A DNA stretch of 64,000 nucleotides from Actinomycetes bacterium (GCA_021787035.1 JAJYMM010000166.1:1-64000), one strand, 5' to 3'; positions 42,412 through 52,619 are shown, counted from the first letter of the stretch. Notes: generated from the sequence alone by a model not told the origin. Made by a program: numbers and translations.

Positions 42412-44022
42412 ATGTCCGAATCCAACCCACAGATCGGCGCTACTGTGGCCGAAGCCAGCAGCACCGAGATGGGCACTTTTGATGAGTCGGGTGCCTATAC
42501 GCCTCGCCAGGTCATCTCCGACGACCTAGGCGGGACGTCCTTCGAGGACGCGATAGCAGACACGATCATTGAGTTCGACGAGGGCGACATCGTCTCAGGC
42601 ACCGTCGTCAAAGTCGACAATGACGAAGTCCTCCTCGATATCGGCTACAAGTCAGAGGGCGTTATCCCCGCACGAGAGCTGTCGATCCGCCACGACGTTG
42701 ACCCCCACGATGTCGTGAAGGTGAGCGACAAGATCGAAGCCCTCGTCATGCAAAAGGAGGACAAGGAAGGTCGCCTCGTCCTATCCAAGAAGCGTGCTCA
42801 GTACGAGAGGGCTTGGGGGACGATCGAGGCCGTCAAAGAGCGCAACGGCACCGTGCGCGGCCCCGCCATCGAGGTAGTGAAGGGCGGGTTGATTGTCGAC
42901 ATTGGCCTGCGCGGGTTCTTGCCGGCTTCGCTGGTCGAGCTGCGCCGGGTGCGCGACCTGCAGCCGTATGTGGGTCGTGAGCTCGAAGCCAAGATCATCG
43001 AGCTAGACAAAAACCGCAACAACGTGGTGCTCTCGCGCCGGGCCTACCTGGAAGAGGCACAGCGGTCGCAACGCGATGAGTTCCTCACCAACCTAAAGCC
43101 GGGCGAAATACGCGAAGGGGTCGTTTCGTCGGTCGTCAACTTCGGGGCGTTCGTCGACTTGGGCGGGATGGACGGTCTCATCCATGTCTCGGAACTTTCC
43201 TGGAAGCATGTCGACCACCCTGGGCAGGTGGTCCAGGTCGGCGACCGCGTGACCGTGCGGGTGCTCGACGTAGACACCGACCGCGAGCGGATCAGCCTTT
43301 CCTTGAAGGCTACGCAAGCAGATCCTTGGCAGGAGTTCGCCAACGCGCACCGTGTCGGTGAGCTGGTTTACGGCCGCGTGACCAAGCTGGTCCCCTTCGG
43401 CGCCTTCGTGCAGGTCGGCGACGGTATCGAAGGCCTCGTTCACATCTCGGAAATGGCCGTCCACCACGTCGACCAGCCCGACCAGGTAGTGACGCCCGGT
43501 GAAGAGCTCTGGGTCAAGATCATCGACATCGACCTGGCCCGCCGGCGCATCAGCCTCTCGATCAAGCAGGCCGCCGAGGGGGGCGAAGTCGCAGCCGAGT
43601 ACCGCGAGGCCTTCGGGGACCACGCTTACGACGAGCAGGGCAACTACATCGGCGCGTACACCCCGTTCGAGCCCGAGTCAGAAGCACAGGCGGCCTGGGC
43701 CGGCTATATCGCCGAGCAGGCAGAGCAGGCACAGTCCGAGCCCTCCGCTGCGGGCACCGCTTCATCCGAGCCCTCCGCTGCGGGCACCGCTTCATCCGAG
43801 CCCTCCGCTGCAGGCACCGCTTCATCCGAGCCAGACGGTGGGCCGGTTGCCGGTCAGCCAGAAGCTGCCTCGGCAGCGGGTTCGCCGGAGCCGGCAGAGG
43901 CATCTGATCCAACGGGCTCCTCCATGGAGGCGGCGCCTGAGCCAGCACCCTCAGCTGACGGTGCTGGTGGTGCCAACACTTCGCCGACAGACGAGCCGAC
44001 GGAGACGAGCCCGACCAGCTGA
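42412..44022 (+). CDS. rpsA: 30S ribosomal protein S1
   Basis: mRNA-binding ribosomal protein, 536 residues. Four S1 RNA-binding domains: residues ~58-130 (GDIVSGTVVKVDNDEVLLDI), ~140-215, ~225-300 (EGVVSSVVNFGAFVDLGGMD) and ~312-390 (YGRVTKLVPFGAFVQVGDGI). The C-terminal ~110 residues are a low-complexity tail with three 10-residue repeats (SEPSAAGTAS), then Glu/Pro/Ala/Thr-rich sequence. First gene of an rpsA-coaE-uvrB group, the usual actinobacterial order. AAGGAAGA lies about 11 bases before the ATG. Confidence 0.96.
   Translation: MSESNPQIGATVAEASSTEMGTFDESGAYTPRQVISDDLGGTSFEDAIADTIIEFDEGDIVSGTVVKVDNDEVLLDIGYKSEGVIPARELSIRHDVDPHDVVKVSDKIEALVMQKEDKEGRLVLSKKRAQYERAWGTIEAVKERNGTVRGPAIEVVKGGLIVDIGLRGFLPASLVELRRVRDLQPYVGRELEAKIIELDKNRNNVVLSRRAYLEEAQRSQRDEFLTNLKPGEIREGVVSSVVNFGAFVDLGGMDGLIHVSELSWKHVDHPGQVVQVGDRVTVRVLDVDTDRERISLSLKATQADPWQEFANAHRVGELVYGRVTKLVPFGAFVQVGDGIEGLVHISEMAVHHVDQPDQVVTPGEELWVKIIDIDLARRRISLSIKQAAEGGEVAAEYREAFGDHAYDEQGNYIGAYTPFEPESEAQAAWAGYIAEQAEQAQSEPSAAGTASSEPSAAGTASSEPSAAGTASSEPDGGPVAGQPEAASAAGSPEPAEASDPTGSSMEAAPEPAPSADGAGGANTSPTDEPTETSPTS
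43738..43827 (+). repeat. 30-base tandem repeat in rpsA
   Basis: Unit of 30 bases starting GAGCCCTCCGCTGCGGGCAC, three copies with one base change, read in frame in the acidic C-terminal tail. Confidence 0.96.
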
Positions 44023-44069
44023 ACGAGACGGCGCCAGAGACCGAGCCGACGTCTTCATCTCGCGCGCTG

Positions 44070-44750
44070 TTGCGCATCGGCCTGAGCGGAGGGCTAGGCG
44101 CCGGCAAGTCGACCGTGGGCCGCTTGCTGGCGGCCCGAGGAGCGGTCGTCATAGACACCGACCAGGTGGCGCGCGAAGTGCTCGCTCCCGGTGGCGCCGG
44201 AGAGCGTGCGGTGCTCGAGCACTTCGGCCCCTCGGTGGCCCTCGCTAACGGTTCGCTCGACCGGCGGGCCCTGGCTGATCTCGTTTTCGCCGTTCCCTCC
44301 GAGCGGCTCGCTCTTGAAGCGATCACTCATCCACTCATCCGCAGGGGGGTCGAGGAACGCATCGCATCGCTCGAAGCCGGCGCAGACGCCGGCGCAACGC
44401 CCGCTCACGCCGGCGCAACGCCCGCTCACGCCGGCGCAACGCCCGCCGCCGCCCGAACCAGGGCCGTGGTCGTCATCGAGATCCCCCTCCTCGACGCCGC
44501 CCGCCGGCGGGACTACAGCCTCGACACCGTCGTCCTGGTCGAGGCCCCAGAAGCGGTGGCCGTCCTGCGAGCACAACGCCGGGGCATCTCGAGGGAGCAG
44601 GCCATCGCGCGCATGGCAGCCCAGCCGACGCCAGCGGACCGGCGCGCTGCAGCGGACCGTGTGATAACCAATACCGGCTCCCTTCGAGAACTCGAAGCCC
44701 AGGTCAACGACTTGTGGGCCGACCTCGTCCAGGACGCGCCGGCCGAATAG
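44070..44750 (+). CDS. coaE: Dephospho-CoA kinase
   Basis: Last step of coenzyme A synthesis. P-loop [53 protein letters not shown] and a C-terminal [16 protein letters not shown]. The 226 residues include about 25 extra between the helix ending IASLEAG and the strand [16 protein letters not shown] heptapeptides from a 21-base repeat. The start is probably TTG, 47 bases after the rpsA stop, without a clear ribosome binding site; coupling to rpsA translation is possible. Confidence 0.93.
   Translation: MRIGLSGGLGAGKSTVGRLLAARGAVVIDTDQVAREVLAPGGAGERAVLEHFGPSVALANGSLDRRALADLVFAVPSERLALEAITHPLIRRGVEERIASLEAGADAGATPAHAGATPAHAGATPAAARTRAVVVIEIPLLDAARRRDYSLDTVVLVEAPEAVAVLRAQRRGISREQAIARMAAQPTPADRRAAADRVITNTGSLRELEAQVNDLWADLVQDAPAE
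44388..44447 (+). repeat. 21-base tandem repeat in coaE
   Basis: Unit GCCGGCGCAACGCCCGCTCA plus C, 2.9 copies without mismatches, read in frame as AGATPAH heptapeptides. Confidence 0.95.
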
Positions 44751-44829
44751 CGCTTGCGGCCCTGGGAAAGGCGACGGCAAGCCCTCTCGAGGCCCAGCAT
44801 CGTCACAACCCCCGGGTACCATCAAGGCT

Positions 44830-46911
44830 GTGCCCCCGTTTAAGGTCGTCTCCGAGTGGTCGCCCGCCGGCGACCAGCCCAAAGCCATAGAGCTCCTGAG
44901 CGAGGGCGTGCGAAGAGGCGACCGTTTCCAGACCCTCCTCGGGATAACTGGGAGCGGCAAGAGCGCGACCATCGCCTGGACGATCGAGCAGGTCCAGCGG
45001 CCGACGCTCGTGATAGAGCCAAACAAGTCACTGGCTGCACAGTTCGCAAACGAGATGCGCGAGCTGTTCCCTGAAAACCGGGTCGAGTACTTCGTTAGTT
45101 ACTACGACTACTACCAGCCCGAGGCCTACATCCCAACGAGCGACACCTACATCGAGAAGGACAGCTCTATAAACGACGAGATCGACCGCCTGCGCCACTC
45201 GGCGACGAGCGCACTGCTGACCCGCCGGGACGTGATCGTGGTCGCTTCCGTCTCGTGCATCTACGGCATGGGCTCACCCGAGGAGTACGCCCACCAGATC
45301 CTCCCCCTGGCCGTCGGCGAGGAGCACGACCAGCGAGACGTCCTCTCGCAACTCGTCAGCATGCAGTACGAGCGCAACGACACCAACCTCGTCCGAGGCA
45401 AGTTCCGGGTCCGTGGAGACACGATCGAAGTCCACCCGGCCTACGAGGAGCACGTACTGCGCATCCAGCTCTTCGGCGACGAGATCGAGCGTATAACTTG
45501 GGTCGACCCCCTGACAGGCGAGCTCTTGGGTGACGTAGGCGACGTCGTCGTCTTCCCTGCCACCCACTACGTTGCCGGCGACGAGCGCATGCGAGTGGCG
45601 ATCGCGGGCATCGAGGCCGAACTGCAGCAGCGCCTCGCTTACTTCGAGAAGGAGGGCAAGCACCTCGAAGCCCAGCGGCTCCGCATGCGCACGAGCTACG
45701 ACCTAGAGATGCTCGCCGAGATCGGCAGTTGTTCGGGCATCGAAAACTACAGCCGCCACATTGACGGCCGCTCCCCGGGCGAGCCGCCCCACACGCTCCT
45801 CGACTTCTTCCCCAAGGACTACCTCTTGGTGATAGACGAGTCGCACCAGGCCGTGCCACAGCTGCACGGCCAGTACGAAGGAGACCGCTCCCGTAAGGAG
45901 ACCCTGATCGAGCACGGGTTCCGGCTCCCCTCCGCAGCGGACAACCGGCCGCTTCGCTTCGAGGAGCTCCTGCAACGCCTCAACCAGTGCATCTTCATGT
46001 CAGCCACGCCGGCGGCCTATGAGATCTCCCAATCGACCCAGGTGGTGGAGCAGATCGTGCGCCCGACCGGCCTGATCGACCCCGAAGTAGTCGTACGGCC
46101 GACAAAGGGCCAGATCGACGACCTGATCGCGGAGGTGACCAAGAGGATCGCTGCGGGCGGGCGGGTCCTCGTCACAACGCTCACCAAAAAGATGGCCGAG
46201 GACCTCACCGACTACCTCCTCGAGCAGGGCCTCAGGGTCCGCTACCTTCACTCCAACGTCGAGACCCTCGAGCGCATCGAGATACTGCGCGACTTGCGCT
46301 TAGGAGAGTTTGATGTCCTCGTAGGCATTAATCTGTTACGAGAGGGCCTCGACTTGCCAGAGGTCTCGCTTGTGGCGATCCTCGACGCCGACAAGGAGGG
46401 GTTCCTCCGCTCCGAGACCTCCCTCGTCCAGACCATCGGCCGTGCTGCCCGCAACGTTGACGGTGCCGTCATCATGTACGCAGACCAGATGACCGACTCG
46501 ATGCGCCGAGCCATCTCGGAGACCCACCGTCGGCGTCACCTCCAACAGGAGTACAACGCCGAGCACGGGATCAACCCGCAGACCATCCGCCGAGCAGTCA
46601 GCGACATCTTGGTCATGCTGGGCCGAGGAGCTCAAGGCGACGGCGACGGCGACGGCACGCCACGTCGAGGACGGGGTAAGGCCCCTGTGCCCGGATCAGA
46701 TAGGCGGAGCCGGCGCCATGACCGTTCCCGTTCCGAGCTCGCCAACATGCCCAAAGCCGACATCAGCCGGCTCATCTCCGCCTTGGAGGAGGAGATGCGC
46801 GACGCGGCCGGCGACCTCCGCTTCGAGTACGCGGCCCGCCTTCGCGACGAGATAACGGACCTGAAAAAGGAGTTGAAAGGGCTCACTGAGATCGGGGTCG
46901 GGGTAAAGTGA
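44830..46911 (+). CDS. uvrB: Excinuclease ABC subunit B
   Basis: Helicase-like damage verifier of nucleotide excision repair, 693 residues. Walker [14 protein letters not shown], beta-hairpin region [24 protein letters not shown]-like [12 protein letters not shown], motif [14 protein letters not shown] and the C-terminal UVR motif [20 protein letters not shown] that binds UvrC. GTG start. A short Gly/Asp-rich patch ([14 protein letters not shown]) precedes the UVR motif. 79 bases after coaE. Confidence 0.97.
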   Translation: MPPFKVVSEWSPAGDQPKAIELLSEGVRRGDRFQTLLGITGSGKSATIAWTIEQVQRPTLVIEPNKSLAAQFANEMRELFPENRVEYFVSYYDYYQPEAYIPTSDTYIEKDSSINDEIDRLRHSATSALLTRRDVIVVASVSCIYGMGSPEEYAHQILPLAVGEEHDQRDVLSQLVSMQYERNDTNLVRGKFRVRGDTIEVHPAYEEHVLRIQLFGDEIERITWVDPLTGELLGDVGDVVVFPATHYVAGDERMRVAIAGIEAELQQRLAYFEKEGKHLEAQRLRMRTSYDLEMLAEIGSCSGIENYSRHIDGRSPGEPPHTLLDFFPKDYLLVIDESHQAVPQLHGQYEGDRSRKETLIEHGFRLPSAADNRPLRFEELLQRLNQCIFMSATPAAYEISQSTQVVEQIVRPTGLIDPEVVVRPTKGQIDDLIAEVTKRIAAGGRVLVTTLTKKMAEDLTDYLLEQGLRVRYLHSNVETLERIEILRDLRLGEFDVLVGINLLREGLDLPEVSLVAILDADKEGFLRSETSLVQTIGRAARNVDGAVIMYADQMTDSMRRAISETHRRRHLQQEYNAEHGINPQTIRRAVSDILVMLGRGAQGDGDGDGTPRRGRGKAPVPGSDRRSRRHDRSRSELANMPKADISRLISALEEEMRDAAGDLRFEYAARLRDEITDLKKELKGLTEIGVGVK

Positions 46912-47061
46912 CGGGCCCCAGGACGAACCGCCCAAAAACAACGCTGCAAGGGGCCCAGATCAGCTCAACGTGCTCCATTCTTGAAGACGTAAGTGGCGCA
47001 ATACGCCGTTTTCGCCTACAAGATCGAGGCAGGCTCCTTGCCTGCGAGCTAGGATCGCGCC

Positions 47062-47949
47062 GTGGACCCCGCTGGCCCGCAACACGCGACCCGTGCCGGC
47101 AATAACCAGACCAACCAGATGATGATGTCATGTCGGTCCCGCCTGCGGGGCTACCGACGCTTAGCAGCTGCTGCGGTGGCAGCCGTTACCCTCTGCATGG
47201 GGTTGGCAGCCCCTGCGGAAGCGGCTTCACCTCGGATCTCGGAGACACTGGTGTCCCCACGACCGTCCGTGCAACCGGCCCTGAGAGCTGCGAGCACCCT
47301 GAGAGCTGCGAGCACCCTGAGAGCTGCGAGCACCCTGAGAGCTGCGAGCACCCTGAGAGCTGCGACGGCTGCAAGCGCCGCCTTTACCTGCGACCTCATC
47401 GGCAAACAAATGGTCTCCGGCACTCCTGACATCGCCACGCGCATGGTCCCGGCGATCCAATCCGTTCGGCTAGTACCCACTCGCGGCGGCTTGATCGTGA
47501 CGTACCGTTTCCGCCCCGGCTTCGCCCTCGCCCCGGAAGGAGTTTACTTCGCCTGGTCCGTTTACTTATACCGCCACCGCACCGATGCGAACAACTCCAC
47601 CCTGGCAATACAGCTGCAGGTCGAAGACAGGGGCAAGGGCTGGCAGCCAAGCGGATGGAGCGCTCTCGCGTCAACTTACTACCAAACCCAACCCCTCGCC
47701 GGGAAGATCCGCACCGACAAGGCACGAGACGAGATGTCGGTGTACTTCCCGCCCGGCTTCGCCAACCTCAAACCACCATTTTACTGGTATGCGAGCCAGG
47801 TAGTTTACCGCGGCTACCTACCCAAGGATTCCAAGAAAGCGCACCAGGACTTTGGTGTAAATGGTTCGATAACCAACGACTGCCCGAGCGGCGTGCGCAC
47901 GGGAACCTTTAGCCTCCCCTACCCCGCCAAACTCTTGGCTGCGGGATAA
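47062..47949 (+). CDS. Secreted protein of unknown function with LRAAST repeat
   Basis: A long basic N-region (SCRSRLRGYRR) and a hydrophobic helix (AAAAVAAVTLCMGLAAPAEA) form a signal peptide. Four LRAAST hexapeptides follow directly, then a ~190-residue domain rich in aromatic and beta-forming sequence (GGLIVTYRFRPGFALAPEGV, FYWYASQVVYRGYLPKDSKK), with two cysteines (FTCDLIG, NDCPSG). No family recognised. GTG start chosen because AGGA lies eight bases upstream; ATG 47119 is possible. Confidence 0.8.
   Translation: MDPAGPQHATRAGNNQTNQMMMSCRSRLRGYRRLAAAAVAAVTLCMGLAAPAEAASPRISETLVSPRPSVQPALRAASTLRAASTLRAASTLRAASTLRAATAASAAFTCDLIGKQMVSGTPDIATRMVPAIQSVRLVPTRGGLIVTYRFRPGFALAPEGVYFAWSVYLYRHRTDANNSTLAIQLQVEDRGKGWQPSGWSALASTYYQTQPLAGKIRTDKARDEMSVYFPPGFANLKPPFYWYASQVVYRGYLPKDSKKAHQDFGVNGSITNDCPSGVRTGTFSLPYPAKLLAAG
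47281..47365 (+). repeat. 18-base tandem repeat in a secreted protein gene
   Basis: Unit CTGAGAGCTGCGAGCACC, 4.7 copies, identical, read in frame as LRAAST. Confidence 0.97.
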
Positions 47950-47978
47950 GGACTGCACTCTTGGCTGCGGGATAAGGA
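47931..47978 (+). repeat. Tandem duplication across a stop codon
   Basis: ACTCTTGGCTGCGGGATAAG and the next two bases occur at 47931 and again at 47957, 26 bases apart. The TAA stop of the secreted protein gene is inside the first copy. Confidence 0.93.
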
Positions 47979-48326
47979 TAACGACTGCCACCTCGCCAAC
48001 AAGACGTGACCACCCCTTGGTAGATGGGCGGACGGCTCTTGGGGGTCTCTATCGGCAAAGGGCCGCCACCAACCTGGTGCAACCCGCGGAGACCGAAGGC
48101 CACGCCCCCGACGGCAAGTCCATGGTACCAGCTACACTACTCGCGCTCAGAAAGGGCTTCCTGGATCACCGGGTTGCTCGAAAAGCGCCACAGGCGGGCC
48201 AGATCTGACCGGTGGGTGCTCTTGCCAGGGGATAGTGGGCGGTGGGGACTGACCGCCGAGGCGCCGCCAAAACGCCAGAGGCAGGAGCGTTTCGGCGACG
48301 CTACCTCGCTCAGATGCATACCTCGC
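47950..48326. other. Convergent spacer, no gene seen
   Basis: Lies between a + strand secreted-protein gene and the - strand ATPase gene. It holds the second half of the duplication at 47957 and, at 48304-48333, a repeated CCTCGCTCAG that spans the stop of the ATPase gene. No hairpin terminator was recognised. Confidence 0.55.
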
Positions 48327-49445
48327 TCAGTTTTCTACCGCCACCGAGTGGCCGGGCTCGCACTCGACTAGGGGCGGGGGCGCAGACTCGGCGACCACTT
48401 CCTCGAGGCTCTGGCGCCGGCGGCCGCGCCGCTGCCAGCGCTCGCCCTCCATCTCCATGAGGCTGGGTCGAGGGCCTGGCGCTTTGTCAGCCAGTGCCGT
48501 ACCAGTCGGGGCCAGCGCCGCTCGCGCCGGCTCCTCGCGCCTGAGCGGGGAAAGCGGGCCCTTCGAATAGCGCCTCTCTTCCGAGAACCCATTCGTAGCC
48601 CTCGCATTAGAGCCGTTTTGGCCTGCATGGCTAGAGCCATTGACGGTCAGTTCAAAAGGCGCCCACTTCTTGTGCAACTGAGGCACCGCCGTGAGCAGGC
48701 TCTTGGTGTACTTGTGCTGAGGGTTACCGAAGACCTTGGTAGTGTCCCCCATCTCGACGATCGCCCCGTTGCGGAGGATGACCGTCTTGTCGCTTATGTA
48801 GTTGCCGAGGGAGAGGTCGTGGGTGATAAAGAGGATCCCAAGGCCCTGCTTCTTCAAAGTGACGAGCATGTTGAGCACGTCAACGCGGGTGGAAGCGTCG
48901 AGCATGCTTATGATCTCGTCGGCTATCAGGAGCTTCACGTCAAGAAGCAGGGCCCGCGCCACGAGGAGGCGCTGCTGCTGGCCCCCGGACAGCTGATGGG
49001 GGAACTTGTTTAGGACGTCGTCCGGGTTGAGCGCAACGGTCTCCAAGGCGGCGTCCACCTTGGCTTCCCAGGTGTGTTTGGCCATGTGGTCGAAATACTC
49101 TTGGCGGACCATCTCGAAGACGCGATCGGCCTTGTACACGGGGTTGTAGGAGCTGAAGGGGTCCTGGAAGACCCCCTGGACGTACCTGTAGTAGTCGTGG
49201 AGCGCCCGGCCCTTCTTCGGCGTCACGTCTTCGCCCTCGAAGCTGACCCGGCCACCCGAGGCAGGGATCAAACGCAGGACGATCTTGCCGAGTGTCGACT
49301 TCCCCGAACCGCTTTCGCCGATCAAGGAAACGACCTCGCCCCGCTCGATGCCGAAGCTCACTTGGCGCAATGCCGGCTTGAAGTCCGCTCCGAAGGTGCC
49401 CGATTTGTAAACCTTTGAGACCTTGTCCAGATCGAGCATGCTCAT
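48327..49445 (-). CDS. Peptide/oligosaccharide ABC transporter ATPase, DppF type
   Basis: ATPase with [34 protein letters not shown] and LLIADEIISMLD; the last has I-I-S where most relatives have P-V/T-S, so the Walker B end is slightly unusual. The core ends near residue 265; the final ~105 residues are a low-complexity basic and acidic tail (NGSSHAGQNGSNARATNG, RRREEP-like stretches). ATGA overlap with the DppD gene. A short duplication spans its stop codon. Fourth transport gene of the operon after the binding protein. Confidence 0.9.
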   Translation of the reverse strand: MSMLDLDKVSKVYKSGTFGADFKPALRQVSFGIERGEVVSLIGESGSGKSTLGKIVLRLIPASGGRVSFEGEDVTPKKGRALHDYYRYVQGVFQDPFSSYNPVYKADRVFEMVRQEYFDHMAKHTWEAKVDAALETVALNPDDVLNKFPHQLSGGQQQRLLVARALLLDVKLLIADEIISMLDASTRVDVLNMLVTLKKQGLGILFITHDLSLGNYISDKTVILRNGAIVEMGDTTKVFGNPQHKYTKSLLTAVPQLHKKWAPFELTVNGSSHAGQNGSNARATNGFSEERRYSKGPLSPLRREEPARAALAPTGTALADKAPGPRPSLMEMEGERWQRRGRRRQSLEEVVAESAPPPLVECEPGHSVAVEN

Positions 49446-50593
49446 GGTTGCCCCTTGCCAACAGGCGCCTCGAGGCCCTCGCTCACCCGGGGAGCGAGGG
49501 CGGTGGCATTCGCGTCGCCTGGGCGCTCCGACCCAGGCCCCTCCGCGCCCCCTGGGTGCTCAACTTCACCCCCGGCTCGGCCGATCGACGGGGCACTCCC
49601 GGCGGCGCCCTCGTGCGCCCACCCACCGAGGCCCTTCACCTCGTCCGAAGCTTTCCAGCAGGCGACCTGGTGCCCAGGGAGAAGCTCCACGAAAGGCGGT
49701 TCGTCTCTGCACCTGTCACGGGCGAAGGGGCAACGGTCCTTGAAGCGGCAACCCGAGACCACGTCAAGTAACGAGGGCGGCCTTCCAGGGATCCCGGTGA
49801 GCTCCTTGTCCTCATAACGCAGCCCCACCTCGGGAAGCGAGGACAGCAGGGCTTGAGTGTAAGGGTGCAGCGGCTTGTCGACGATGGTGGATGCATCGGC
49901 CTTTTCGGCCAGCTTGCCCGCGTACATGATCGTGATCGTGTCTGCTATCTGCGCCAATATCGACAGGTCGTGGGTTATCACGATCATGCTCTTTACGTAA
50001 CCGAGGTCCCTAAACTCAGTGAGCAGCTCACCGACCGCCCGTTGGTTGGAGACGTCGAGCGCCGAGGTGACCTCATCCGCGATGAGGAGCGAGGGGTTGA
50101 GGAGCGTCGATATCACCATCGTCGCCCGCTGCCGCATGCCGCCGGAGAGCTCGAAGGGGTACATGCCGAGCACGTTGTCAGGTAGGCCTACTAACGATAT
50201 GCGCCGCCGGAATTCTGGGAGAACGTCCGCCAAGTGGAACCCGCGTGCCTTCAGCAAGTCGCGAGCGAGCGAGCCGATCTTCTTCGTAGGGTTGAGCGCG
50301 CTCATGGCGTATTGGGGGATGATCGAGACGTCTCGCATCCGATGGCGGTTCATAGCCCGGTAATTGGAGATGGGCAGCGCTTTGCCGTCGAGATCCACCG
50401 TGCCCCCGACGTGCCTCATCCGGCCCTCGAGGAATATCAGGCTGTTGCCGAGCGTGGACTTGCCAGAGCCGGACTCGCCGGCCAGGCCCATTATCTCCTT
50501 GTCGGCAACCTCGAAGGTGACGTCGTCCACGGCTTGGACGTCGCCACGCAGGGTGCGGTAAGCGATTTGCAGGTTGCGGACCGAGAGGCTCAT
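49442..50593 (-). CDS. Peptide/oligosaccharide ABC transporter ATPase, DppD type
   Basis: ATPase with [48 protein letters not shown] and the Cys-bearing end CRFKDRCPFARDRC that is typical of peptide-type importers. After it, ~65 residues of Gly/Ala/Glu-rich low complexity. ATG 50593 is preceded by GAGGG and overlaps the permease stop (ATGA); the frame extends further upstream but without support. Works with the DppF-type ATPase downstream. Confidence 0.91.
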   Translation of the reverse strand: MSLSVRNLQIAYRTLRGDVQAVDDVTFEVADKEIMGLAGESGSGKSTLGNSLIFLEGRMRHVGGTVDLDGKALPISNYRAMNRHRMRDVSIIPQYAMSALNPTKKIGSLARDLLKARGFHLADVLPEFRRRISLVGLPDNVLGMYPFELSGGMRQRATMVISTLLNPSLLIADEVTSALDVSNQRAVGELLTEFRDLGYVKSMIVITHDLSILAQIADTITIMYAGKLAEKADASTIVDKPLHPYTQALLSSLPEVGLRYEDKELTGIPGRPPSLLDVVSGCRFKDRCPFARDRCRDEPPFVELLPGHQVACWKASDEVKGLGGWAHEGAAGSAPSIGRAGGEVEHPGGAEGPGSERPGDANATALAPRVSEGLEAPVGKGQP

Positions 50594-51591
50594 GTTTCCC
50601 TCAACTTGGGGTTGAATACTTCGTCGAGGCCGACGTTCGCCACGAGCAAGGCGGCGACCATCAATGTCATGACCGCGCCGGGCGGGATAAACCACCACCA
50701 CAGGTGCAGCTGCAACCCGCTCCAAAGCTCCGCCAAGTTGAGCATGTCGCCGAGGGAGACGCCGCTGGTCGGGCCGAGGCCCAAGAAATCGTAGTTGACG
50801 GCGATCAGCATCGAGCTGCCGAACAGCAATATGAACGCAAGCAGGATGTACGACGCCATGTTGGGTGCGATGTCCTTCAGGACTATCGACGGACCACGCT
50901 TGCCCGAAAGCCTCGCCAAGTCGACGAAGTCGCGCTGGCGGAGTGTAAATGTCTGCGCCCGCACCGCCCTCGCCACCCAGGGCCAGGTCGTGACCCCGAT
51001 GAACACGCCCTCAAAGAAGGCGCTGTGGCTCTTCAGGTAGGCACCGATCACGATCAAGAGCACTAGAGAGGGGATCATCACGACTATGTAGGTGAAGGTC
51101 TGGAGGACCTCGTCCAGCCACCCTCCTCGCCAGCCGGCGATGAACCCGATCGCGAGGCCGATAATGCCGGCAAACGCCGCCCCGAGGAAGCCCACCAGGT
51201 AGCTTTCCCGGAGCGAATCGAGCAGCAGCGAAAAGACGTCCTGGCCGAAATAGCTGGTCCCCAACAAGTGGCTCCAAGACGGGTGGAGGAACGCCGGGGC
51301 AACGAACTGTTTGGGAGGATAAGGGGCCACGAAGGGGCCGATTATGGCCGCGAGCACGAATATGATCTCCACGCTCAGCCCGATCACCAGCTTCTTGTTG
51401 CGCACGGCGAAGTACAAGAACTCCCAGCGCCGGCCGCCGGAATAAACCTTGCGCTTACCCGCCCCACTGGCAACGGGGGCTGTGGCGCTAGGCGAGACGG
51501 CGGCGAGGGGGGCACCGACGGCGAGGGGGGCACCGGCGGCGAGGGGGGCACCAGTCGTGCCCGTGGCGGCCGTCTGGTCGGCGTCGCTCAT
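50590..51591 (-). CDS. Peptide/oligosaccharide ABC transporter permease, DppC type
   Basis: Inner-membrane permease: LLGTSYFGQDVFSLLLDSLR, RESYLVGFLGAAFAGIIGLA and the EAA-type loop ARLSGKRGPSIVLKDIAPNM. ATG 51591 overlaps the DppB stop (ATGA), so the much longer upstream frame is discarded. The cytoplasmic N-terminus (residues ~14-45) holds three GAPLAA hexapeptides from an 18-base repeat, before the first helix. Confidence 0.91.
   Translation of the reverse strand: MSDADQTAATGTTGAPLAAGAPLAVGAPLAAVSPSATAPVASGAGKRKVYSGGRRWEFLYFAVRNKKLVIGLSVEIIFVLAAIIGPFVAPYPPKQFVAPAFLHPSWSHLLGTSYFGQDVFSLLLDSLRESYLVGFLGAAFAGIIGLAIGFIAGWRGGWLDEVLQTFTYIVVMIPSLVLLIVIGAYLKSHSAFFEGVFIGVTTWPWVARAVRAQTFTLRQRDFVDLARLSGKRGPSIVLKDIAPNMASYILLAFILLFGSSMLIAVNYDFLGLGPTSGVSLGDMLNLAELWSGLQLHLWWWFIPPGAVMTLMVAALLVANVGLDEVFNPKLRET
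51502..51555 (-). repeat. 18-base tandem repeat in the DppC-type gene
   Basis: Unit GGCGAGGGGGGCACCGAC, three copies differing in the last three bases, read on the minus strand as GAPLAA/GAPLAV hexapeptides. Confidence 0.93.
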
Positions 51592-52583
51592 GCTGCCGCC
51601 CCCTGCATGCTCAGGCGTGTCCTCGGGTCGATCAAGATGTAGACGATGTCGATCACGAAGTTGGCCACGAGGACTCCGACGATTATGAAGATGAAAATGC
51701 CTTGCAATAAAGAGTAGTCCTGGTCCGTGGCTGCGGTGTAGATGAGGTGGCCGAGACCTGGGTACTGGAACACTACCTCGGTCACGATGTTGCCCCCGAT
51801 CACCGTCCCCAGGGCGAGCGCGAGGCCCGACAGCTGCGGCAGCACGGCGTTGCGGTAAGCGTAACGGCGGACCAGCCGGCTCGGAGCCCCGAGCGCCCTG
51901 AGGTACCGGGCGTAGTCGGTCTCGAGCTCGTATATCACGAGGTTGCGCATGCCGATCGACCAGCCCCCGAAGCTGACGAGGAACACCGTGAGGAAGGGAA
52001 GGAACCAATGGCTGACCAAGCCCCATATGTACACCCACGTGAAGCCGGCAGCGACGCCCGCTGCAGACCCGCCCTGCACTGGGAACCAGCGCTCGATCTG
52101 CGCCAGGTAAAAAGCCGCGGCCAGTGCCAGCCAGGCATAGGGCATGGCCTGGAAGAGGTAGCCGAGAGGCAAGACCGTGTTGTCAAGGGCTTTGCGCCGT
52201 GCCGCCATGGCGCCGACGCGGTTGCCAAGGACGTAGGACAGCGTGATGGCCGGCACGAGGAGCGCCAAGGTGTAGGGCGCTGCCTGGGCTATCAACGTGG
52301 TGACCTTCTCGGGGAAGGCATAGAGGCTGATCCCGAGGTTGCCATGGAAAAGGTTGTCCCAGTAGTGCCAGTACTGGTCCCAGATAGGCAGGTTGTACCC
52401 GAACGCCTTATTGAAGAGCTGGTAAAGCGCCGTCCATGGCCCCTGTGAGTTCAGTGAGAACCTGGATACGTAAGCTGCTATCGGGTTGCCTGGCATGAGC
52501 CGGGGTATGGCCCAGTCGATCGTCACGCCGGCCCAGAAGGCCAGCAAGTAAAGACCGATCTTCCGGGCGAAGTACCGGGTCAC
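51588..52583 (-). CDS. Peptide/oligosaccharide ABC transporter permease, DppB type
   Basis: Inner-membrane permease ending VIDIVYILIDPRTRL, with the EAA-type loop LRALGAPSRLVRRYAYRNAV. The GTG at 52583 has AAAGGAGA seven bases upstream and starts the protein at TRYFARKIGLYLLAF; an earlier GTG at 52607 lacks a site. WDQYWHYWDNLFHGNLGISL resembles the cellobiose/beta-glucoside branch of this permease group, consistent with the LacI regulator nearby. Confidence 0.91.
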   Translation of the reverse strand: MTRYFARKIGLYLLAFWAGVTIDWAIPRLMPGNPIAAYVSRFSLNSQGPWTALYQLFNKAFGYNLPIWDQYWHYWDNLFHGNLGISLYAFPEKVTTLIAQAAPYTLALLVPAITLSYVLGNRVGAMAARRKALDNTVLPLGYLFQAMPYAWLALAAAFYLAQIERWFPVQGGSAAGVAAGFTWVYIWGLVSHWFLPFLTVFLVSFGGWSIGMRNLVIYELETDYARYLRALGAPSRLVRRYAYRNAVLPQLSGLALALGTVIGGNIVTEVVFQYPGLGHLIYTAATDQDYSLLQGIFIFIIVGVLVANFVIDIVYILIDPRTRLSMQGAAA

Positions 52584-52619
52584 TTCCGTTCTCCTTTGAT
52601 CATGCACCGAAGCGAAAAC

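Noticed and set aside
48327-49445. Loss of function of the DppF-type ATPase from an odd Walker B end
   Set aside because: The core Asp-Glu pair (IADE) and all other motifs are present, so the change after it is only noted.
50590-52038. Longer DppC-type protein starting at 52038
   Set aside because: The first ~149 codons are a shadow of the upstream permease gene. The ATG at 51591 forms an ATGA overlap with that gene and fits the family length.
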